Source: Streptomyces niveus
GTDB taxonomy: Bacteria > Actinomycetota > Actinomycetes > Streptomycetales > Streptomycetaceae
Assembly: GCF_002009175.1 (NCBI RefSeq)
Contig: NZ_CP018047.1
Location: forward strand, 186,001-250,000
Direction: 5' to 3'
DNA: 64,000 bases
Shown here piece after piece: positions 58,849-64,000 of this stretch (its first letter is position 1; each line of letters starts with the position of its first letter). The notes under the pieces were generated by a model that made no database searches, had not been told where the DNA came from, and worked only from the letters and a program-made list of their open reading frames with translations. Both the position numbers and the translations under genes were made by a program.

Positions 58849-59904
58849 ATGGTGTTCAAACGGCTACTCGGCTCACTCGGCGTCGGCGGTCCCACCGTGG
58901 ACACCGTCCTGGACCCCGGAGTGGCGGTGCCAGGTGGAACCCTGCGAGGCCAGGTACATCTCAAGGGCGGAGACGCCGACTACGACATCGAGCAGATCAC
59001 CCTCGAACTCGTCGCCCGGGTCGAGGCGGAGACCGAGGACGCGGAGCACGAAGGCACCGTCGTCTTCGACCGGTTCACGGTGGGCGGCGGCTTCCGGCTC
59101 GCCGAGGGCGAGCAGCACAGCGTCCTGTTCTCCGTGACGCTGCCCTGGGAGACACCGGTCACGGAGCTGTACGGGCAGCCGCTGGGGGTCGTGCTCGGAC
59201 TGCGTACCGAACTGGCCGTGGCCGGCGCGAAGGACAAGGGAGACCTGGATCCGCTCGCGGTGGGGCCGCTGCCGGTCCAGGAGGCGATCCTGGAGTCCCT
59301 GGGGCAGCTCGGTTTCGACTTCAAGTCCGCGGATCTGGAGTACGGCCGAATCGGCGGCACGGGGCAGCAACTCCCGTTCTACCAGGAGATCGAGCTCTCA
59401 CCTTCCCCGCGATACGCGCACGAAGTGAATGAGATCGAGGTGACCTTCCTCGCCCATCCGGGCGGCATGGAGGTGGTGCTGGAGGCCGACAAGCGCGGGG
59501 GTCTCTTCTCGGGCGGCCACGACGCGCTCACCCGCCACACCGTCAGCCACAGCGACATCGCCCAGCACGACTGGAACACGGAAGTCGACGCGTGGGTGCG
59601 CCAACTCGTCGAGCACCGGGCCTCGTACGGCGCCCACAGCGCGCACGGCGGGTACGGCCACAGCGACGCGCACGGCGGGTACGCGGACAAGGGTGACCAC
59701 GGACACGGTGATCACGGCGGACACGGACACGGACATGGCGAACACGGCGGCCATCGCTCCGGTCCCGGCATGGGCACCGTCGTCGCCGCCGGCGCAGCAG
59801 GTCTCGCGGTGGGAGTCGTCGGTGGCATGGTCGCCGCCGAAGTGGTCGACGAAGTAGGGGACTTCTTCGAAGGGGAAGAGGAGGAAGAGGGCGACGAGGG
59901 CTGA
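58849..59904 (+). CDS. spo0M: Spo0M family sporulation-control protein with His-rich tail
   Basis: The product (351 aa) has the SpoOM arrestin-like domain: FKRLLGSLGVGGPTVDTVLD, VPGGTLRGQVHLKGGDADYD and VLFSVTLPWETPVTELYG. After about residue 265 comes a His/Gly repeat (HGGYGHSDAHGGY) and HGHGDHGGHGHGHGEHGG, then a glycine-rich hydrophobic segment and an acidic tail of Glu. The His repeats may bind metal. An ATG preceded by AAGGAG is chosen; a GTG 12 bases upstream is alternative. Confidence 0.88.
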   Translation: MVFKRLLGSLGVGGPTVDTVLDPGVAVPGGTLRGQVHLKGGDADYDIEQITLELVARVEAETEDAEHEGTVVFDRFTVGGGFRLAEGEQHSVLFSVTLPWETPVTELYGQPLGVVLGLRTELAVAGAKDKGDLDPLAVGPLPVQEAILESLGQLGFDFKSADLEYGRIGGTGQQLPFYQEIELSPSPRYAHEVNEIEVTFLAHPGGMEVVLEADKRGGLFSGGHDALTRHTVSHSDIAQHDWNTEVDAWVRQLVEHRASYGAHSAHGGYGHSDAHGGYADKGDHGHGDHGGHGHGHGEHGGHRSGPGMGTVVAAGAAGLAVGVVGGMVAAEVVDEVGDFFEGEEEEEGDEG

Positions 59905-59932
59905 GCAAACCCTCAGGGCCCCGCGCCGTTGA

Positions 59933-59966
59933 CCGGCCGCCCAGGCCCTGGAACCTGGGCGGCCGG
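59933..59966. terminator. Bidirectional terminator between spo0M and tetR
   Basis: CCGGCCGCCCAGG at 59933-59945 pairs perfectly with CCTGGGCGGCCGG at 59954-59966. It serves convergent genes. Confidence 0.8.
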
Positions 59967-59994
59967 CCATCCGGAACATTGACCCGAAATCTGC

Positions 59995-60546
59995 TCAGGA
60001 GCTCTCGGTTGTGGTGATGCGTGTGACGGCTTCCAGAGTCAGCGCGCGGTCGTGGGGTTCCTGGGCGAGGGCGCGATGAAGCGTCAGGCCCTCGATGAGG
60101 GCGTCGAGTTGGCGGGCGGTGTCCGGGTCGAAGTGCTTCTCCAGGTGGATGCGGCTGCGGGCCATCCACGCGTGGGTGAGTTCCCGGTAGGAGGGCTGCC
60201 GGGCGGCGAGGGTGTACAGCTCCTGGGTGAGCACGAGGTCGCGCCGGCTTCCGTCGGACAAGGTGTGGATGAGGTCGGCCACCGCGGCTCTGGCCTGGTC
60301 ACGGTCGGCCGGGGCGCTGAGGCGGGTGTCGAACAACTCGACGATGTGGTCCGTGAAGAGGCGGAACGCCTCCCGCAGCAGTTCGTCGATGCCGCTGAAG
60401 TGGTAGGTCATCGAGCCCAGCGGCACTCGGGCGCGGGCGGCGATCTTCCGGTGGGAGACGCCGGCGACGCCCTCGTCGGCGATGAGGTCGAGGGTCGCGG
60501 CGAGGATGCGTTCGCGGCGCTGGGGGTCGGCGTGTCCGGTGGCCAT
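59995..60546 (-). CDS. TetR/AcrR family regulator
   Basis: This 183-aa protein has HTH residues VSHRKIAARARVPLGSMTYH and FSGIDELLREAF, with a helical C-terminal domain. It probably represses the MFS gene upstream through the GTACGAACGTAC motif found both before its own transcript (60700) and before the MFS gene (61976). Confidence 0.9.
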   Translation of the reverse strand: MATGHADPQRRERILAATLDLIADEGVAGVSHRKIAARARVPLGSMTYHFSGIDELLREAFRLFTDHIVELFDTRLSAPADRDQARAAVADLIHTLSDGSRRDLVLTQELYTLAARQPSYRELTHAWMARSRIHLEKHFDPDTARQLDALIEGLTLHRALAQEPHDRALTLEAVTRITTTESS

Positions 60547-60558
60547 GGGCGCGCGGCG

Positions 60559-60675
60559 TCAGCGGGTGCGGATCGGCCGGGCGGAGTCGGCGTCGTCGGC
60601 GATGTGGAGGTCGCCCGCCCGCATACGCCCCGCGTCCGTGCGCGGGTCCTGCGTGAAGTGGTCCGTCGTCGGCAT
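60559..60675 (-). pseudogene. Remnant of a sugar O-acetyltransferase N-terminus
   Basis: A 38-aa frame reads TDHFTQDPRTDAGRMRAGDL HIADD, the MacN domain of maltose/galactoside acetyltransferases. It ends in a stop 13 bases before the tetR start. The hexapeptide catalytic part is absent. It may be a leftover, or now serves as a leader peptide coupled to tetR. Confidence 0.55.
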
Positions 60676-60699
60676 GGGCTGGAGCCTACACCCGAGAGC

Positions 60700-60711
60700 G
60701 TACGAACGTAC
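60700..60711. promoter_or_regulatory. Operator motif upstream of tetR
   Basis: GTACGAACGTAC, a palindrome with a central AA, is preceded by AGAGC as at 61971-61992. Its position upstream of the remnant frame and tetR suits autoregulation. Confidence 0.6.
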
Positions 60712-60755
60712 CTTTTGGTGGGTTACGCCCTGCGGAGCCCGGTTCGATGTGCCGC

Positions 60756-61952
60756 TCAGCGCCGCCGGGGCTGGAGCGCTCCGGCGAGGAGTACGACGAG
60801 CACTCCGGCCAGGGGGACCACGAGCAGGCCCACCCGGAGGCTGGTGCTGTCGGCGGCGAGTCCGACCAGGGGCGGGGAGAGCAGGAAGCCCAGGCGCATG
60901 AGCCAGGAGACGATCGTCAGGCCCGAGCCGGGTTTGAGGCCGGGCAGTGCGTCGGCTTCGTGCATCGCGGCGGGTACCAGGGTCGCGACGCCGAAGCCGG
61001 CGGCGGCGAAGCCGAGGACCGTTCCGGGGAGGGTGGGTACGGCCAGGGCCAGGCCCATTCCGGCCGCGGCGATCAGGCCGCCGGTGCGGGCCACGGTGCG
61101 CTGGCCGAAGCGGTCGACGAGGCGGTCACCGATGAGGCGGCCGACGAACTGCGCGCCGACCAGGGCGATGTAGCCGGTCGCCGCGAGTGCCGCGGAGGCG
61201 TGCAGGGAGTCGGAGAGATAGAGGGCGGCCCAACTGTTCCCGGCGTCCTCGACGAGTGTGCCGGCGGTGGCGATGAGGACGAGGGCGGCCAGGACGTACA
61301 TCGTGCGGCGGGCGGTGCCGGTGTGGTGGGCATCCTTGGGCAGGTGATCCTCGGCCTCCGGTTCGGTGTCGGGGCCGGGCAGGCAGTACCGCAGGGCTAG
61401 GCAGGCAGCGGCGGCGAAGACGACCGCCGATATCGCCAGATGCTCCCCGCGCGAGAGGCCCAGCGCGATGGCGCCGGCGGCCATCGCGCCACCGGTGACA
61501 GCGCCGACGGACCAGGTGGCGTGGAGGGAGTTGATGATGGATCGCCCGTAGCGGCGCTGCACGCGCAGGCCGTGCGCGTTCTGCGCGACGTCCGTGATCG
61601 CGTCCGTCGCCCCGGCAAGGAACAGCGCGACCGCGAGCAGGGGCACCGATCCGGCGACTCCCGCCGCGAGGGCGCCGGCGCCGGTCAGCAGCGTGCCGAC
61701 GACCGCCACGCGCGCCGAGCCGTACCGGCGCACGAGCACTCCGGCCGCCGGTCCGGCCACGATGGCACCGGCCGGGAACGCCGCGACGGCCAGCCCGTAG
61801 ACGGCGTTGCTCATCCCGAGGCCGGCCTTGATCTCCGGGTAGCGCGGCAGCAGATTGGCGAACAGGGCCCCGTTGGTGAAGAACAGCACGGCGACGGCGG
61901 TACGAGCCCGCCGCTCGACCGCGGAAGGCCGGACCAGCGTGTCGACTGTCAT
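60756..61952 (-). CDS. MFS transporter
   Basis: This 398-aa protein has 12 helices, starts FFTNGALFANLLPRYPEIKA and contains the loop VLVRRYGSARVAVVGT with duplicated structure. It is a single-component exporter of unknown substrate. It is divergent from nothing but carries the operator motif upstream and lies behind the TetR gene, so it is the probable regulated target. Confidence 0.9.
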   Translation of the reverse strand: MTVDTLVRPSAVERRARTAVAVLFFTNGALFANLLPRYPEIKAGLGMSNAVYGLAVAAFPAGAIVAGPAAGVLVRRYGSARVAVVGTLLTGAGALAAGVAGSVPLLAVALFLAGATDAITDVAQNAHGLRVQRRYGRSIINSLHATWSVGAVTGGAMAAGAIALGLSRGEHLAISAVVFAAAACLALRYCLPGPDTEPEAEDHLPKDAHHTGTARRTMYVLAALVLIATAGTLVEDAGNSWAALYLSDSLHASAALAATGYIALVGAQFVGRLIGDRLVDRFGQRTVARTGGLIAAAGMGLALAVPTLPGTVLGFAAAGFGVATLVPAAMHEADALPGLKPGSGLTIVSWLMRLGFLLSPPLVGLAADSTSLRVGLLVVPLAGVLVVLLAGALQPRRR

Positions 61953-61970
61953 GCGGGCGACCCTACAGCG

Positions 61971-61992
61971 AGAGCGTACGAACGTACACTCT
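61971..61992. promoter_or_regulatory. Operator motif upstream of the MFS gene
   Basis: AGAGC-GTACG-AA-CGTAC-ACTCT is palindromic except one position and shares its core with 60700-60711. It lies just upstream of the MFS start, so binding here would block transcription. Confidence 0.65.
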
Positions 61993-62136
61993 GGGTCGTT
62001 GTCGCCTCCTGAGCCAGGTGTGGCCGAACGGCTGAGCGGCCGAGCCGGAGCACGCGTTCGCCTTCACCCGGTCCGGGAGGTGGTCCTGAGGCTCGGCGCC
62101 CGCCCGGGTGGTGGTCTTCTCAGCCGAGAGGGGAGA

Positions 62137-62763
62137 TCAGGAGCCGTCTCTGATGTCCGTGAGGCGGTTCTGGGTGAAGCGCACCTCGTCGAACGTGACG
62201 GCGCACCCCTCCCCGGTCGGCGACTGGGCCTCGAACCCGATCAGGGCCCGGCGGTCGGGGTCTTCGAGGGCGAAGTAGCGGATCATCTGCCACGTGGTGC
62301 CGTCGGTGGAGGCGTGGTAGGCGGTGGTGTGACCGACGCGGGAGACGCGCAGCCAGACGGATTCGCCGTCGACGGTGAAGGCGTTGGCGTCGTCGGCAAC
62401 CCCGCGGTTGACCACGGACACGACCATCGGCCGCCCCTGCGGGGAGTATTCGAAGCAGAGCTTGGCCCAGTGACGCTCGTCGATCCACAGCAGCAGGACC
62501 CCGGCGTCGAAGGTCGAGGAGAAGCCGACGCTCACCCGCGCGCTGAACTGGAAGTCACCGGCGGGCGGACTGCCCAGCAGCGTGGCGGCGTTGAGCAGCG
62601 TCTGCGCGTTTGCGGTGACGCCCTCCGCGGGGTCGACGAAGATGTCGCTGTGGGGGTGGGCGGTGGTCCGTACGGTTGCGGCATCCGAATCGATCTCCCA
62701 GTTCGAACCCTCGGAGGAGGCGAGCTCGAACGGGACAGCGGCCAACTGCTGGTGCGTGGACAT
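62137..62763 (-). CDS. DUF1349 domain-containing protein
   Basis: This 208-aa protein has the concanavalin-like DUF1349 fold: SDIFVDPAEGVTANAQTLLN, FQFSARVSVGFSSTFDAGVL, LLWIDERHWAKLCFEYS and SRVGHTTAYHASTDGTTW. It is cytoplasmic and likely binds a carbohydrate or similar ligand; no enzyme activity is known. Confidence 0.88.
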   Translation of the reverse strand: MSTHQQLAAVPFELASSEGSNWEIDSDAATVRTTAHPHSDIFVDPAEGVTANAQTLLNAATLLGSPPAGDFQFSARVSVGFSSTFDAGVLLLWIDERHWAKLCFEYSPQGRPMVVSVVNRGVADDANAFTVDGESVWLRVSRVGHTTAYHASTDGTTWQMIRYFALEDPDRRALIGFEAQSPTGEGCAVTFDEVRFTQNRLTDIRDGS

Positions 62764-62943
62764 GGGGTGGTAACCCCTCCTCGTACTCGATGGCGGATCC
62801 GCACGGTGAGATTGCCTGCTCAGCGGGTGCGAAGTCGGTCCGGGAATCGTAGTCGGGGACGTCGTGCCGCAGGCGGCCGGTGCCCACCACGGACCTCGTC
62901 GGCCGGCCCGGTGTCGAGCGGTGGCGGCGCGGAGTCGCGGCGG

Positions 62944-63636
62944 TTACGCGCCGGGCGGGGAGCACTCGATGCCGGAGACCGCCGTGGGCGCCGAGGACGG
63001 CTGGTCGCTTACGGAGGCGGCGGCCCGCTCGTCGAGCCCACGGGCGGCGTGGATCCGCAGCAGTCCTTCGATGCCGCGCAGCAAGGTCTCGCCGGCCAGG
63101 ACCGGGTCGCCGAGATAGCCGGCGCTCATCGCACCGTCGCGGAGCATGACGAAGTGGCGCCCGGCGTGCTCGGCGGAGTCGTCCGCGATCTCGGCGAACA
63201 GTCCGGTGATCGTCTTCAGGAACCACTCGCGGTGTCGCACGACGGCACGGTGGACCGGGTGGTCGGGATCGGGGAACTCCGCCGCCGCGTTGAGGAAGGC
63301 GCATCCGCGGTAACCGGGCGAGCCGATCTGCTCCACCAGGGACGCGCCGATGCCGCGCAGGATGCCGTCGGCCGGCATGTCCGCGGCCGTCAGGGAGTCG
63401 ATCTGGGTGCGGATCGCCTGGTCGACGCTTCCGATATAGGCGGCGGCGAGGTCGTCCTTGCTGCGGAAGTGGCGGTAGAAGGTCGCGTTGGTGACCTTCG
63501 CCTCGGCGACCAGACGGTCGACTCCCACCGTGTGGATGCCCTCCGCGTAGAAGAGCTGACCGGCGGTCCTCAGGAGCCGCTCCCGGGCTTCGGAGACTCG
63601 CCTGCCGGTGCCTGTGCCCGCTTCCGTCGGTGTCAT
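62944..63636 (-). CDS. TetR/AcrR family regulator
   Basis: This 230-aa protein has HTH region VDRLVAEAKVTNATFYRHF and SKDDLAAAYIG, then a TetR_C-type domain with GCAFLNAAAEFPDPDHPVHR. It is divergent from the membrane-protein gene at the right edge across a perfect 11-bp inverted repeat, its likely operator. The start MTPTEAG is chosen by family; an ATG three codons upstream is alternative. Confidence 0.9.
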   Translation of the reverse strand: MTPTEAGTGTGRRVSEARERLLRTAGQLFYAEGIHTVGVDRLVAEAKVTNATFYRHFRSKDDLAAAYIGSVDQAIRTQIDSLTAADMPADGILRGIGASLVEQIGSPGYRGCAFLNAAAEFPDPDHPVHRAVVRHREWFLKTITGLFAEIADDSAEHAGRHFVMLRDGAMSAGYLGDPVLAGETLLRGIEGLLRIHAARGLDERAAASVSDQPSSAPTAVSGIECSPPGA

Positions 63637-63700
63637 ACCACCCATCGTAGCGGGTAGAACGTTCACTCTTGTCTTCGCGCAGCGGTTGTGCCAGGCTGCA

Positions 63701-63726
63701 AAGAAGAGAGACCGTTCTCTCTTCTT
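63701..63726. promoter_or_regulatory. Perfect palindromic operator
   Basis: AAGAAGAGAGA (63701-63711) and TCTCTCTTCTT (63716-63726) form an 11-bp perfect inverted repeat with a CCGT spacer, between the TetR gene and the divergent membrane gene. A related AGAACGTTCACTCT lies at about 63656-63669. Confidence 0.7.
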
Positions 63727-63749
63727 TTCCGCACCCACTGGAGAACCCC

Positions 63750-64000
63750 ATGGCATCCATCGCCTCCGCCGAGCACGTCGGCGCCACGACCGCGCTTCGC
63801 CGGCTGTACGTCACCCGCTTCGTCTTCGCCGCCGCGTGGGCGGCGCTCCTGGCGGTGTCCGGCTCGGACCTCACCGCCGGGGCCAAGCTCCTGCTGTTCG
63901 TCTATCCGGCCTTCGACGTGGTCGCGGCTGTTGTGGATGCCAGGTCGGCGCGCTCCGACGGGCCGGCCAAGGGCCTGTACGCCAACATCGCCGTCAGCTC
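63750..64000 (+). CDS. Membrane protein, partial at window end
   Basis: The first 83 residues are visible (MASIASAEHVGATTALRRLY, then hydrophobic FVFAAAWAALLAVSG and LLLFVYPAFDVVAAVVDARS). At least two membrane helices are present. The reading frame is open to the window end. It is probably repressed by the divergent TetR protein. The ATG has TGGAGAACCCC upstream. Confidence 0.75.
   Translation, partial: MASIASAEHVGATTALRRLYVTRFVFAAAWAALLAVSGSDLTAGAKLLLFVYPAFDVVAAVVDARSARSDGPAKGLYANIAVS

Noticed and set aside
1..64000. CRISPR arrays, rRNA genes and replication origins
   Set aside because: No regularly spaced direct repeats of CRISPR length, no rRNA sequence and no DnaA-box cluster were seen.

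Overview
The window reads as a Streptomyces chromosome segment, probably from an accessory or arm region. GC is very high, many genes overlap by ATGA, and the protein families are typical of the genus (DUF6228, DUF4262, Spo0M, an LAxTG wall protein, an S1 secreted protease, YcnI). Debris of several insertion-sequence families (IS21, ISL3, IS5-like) lies at about 1.3-4.0 kb and 44.4-46.0 kb.

Layout. 0-4 kb: small accessory proteins between transposase remnants. 4-7 kb: a leftward set of CapA-like phosphoesterase, PP2C phosphatase and HAD phosphatase. 7.2-8.3 kb: a conserved-looking 243-aa protein of unknown function, then two tandem tRNA-like elements whose 3' half (T arm, acceptor 3' strand) precedes the 5' half (acceptor 5' strand, D arm). 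In both, the acceptor, T and anticodon stems pair only in this circularly permuted order. This is the least expected structure in the window. 8.5-18.5 kb: redox genes with a TetR regulator and operator, a MerR gene with its own dyad promoter plus a YnfA-like membrane protein, a wall-anchored protein, a secreted protease, and an SDR/SnoaL-like pair.

18.6-about 44 kb is a biosynthetic gene cluster. A leftward operon of about 16 kb (GPP-type prenyl synthase, P450, UbiA prenyltransferase, arylamine N-acetyltransferase, PabAB, PabC, AurF-type N-oxygenase, class II DAHP synthase joined in frame to a P450, carbamoyltransferase, carboxylic acid reductase) faces a rightward P450, two leftward methyltransferases and a rightward dxs. 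Together they imply p-aminobenzoate made from chorismate, prenylated with a possibly C-methylated prenyl diphosphate, oxidised and acylated on nitrogen, and cyclised by a P450. This is the logic known from benzastatin/virantmycin tetrahydroquinolines. The carboxylate reductase and carbamoyltransferase suggest a reduced, carbamoylated relative. A HTH-only LuxR protein, an aromatic-acid-type MFS transporter and a PucR-type regulator lie on the right side. Two nearly identical stretches of about 170 bp, each in a divergent promoter region, probably coordinate the cluster.

44-64 kb: DinB, SRPBCC and SH3 small proteins; a collapsed lrp-azlC-azlD locus; a six-gene sugar ABC transporter/catabolic operon with a GntR regulator; a YcnI/membrane protein pair; Spo0M; a TetR-MFS pair sharing an operator motif; a DUF1349 protein; and a TetR with a divergent membrane protein cut by the window end.
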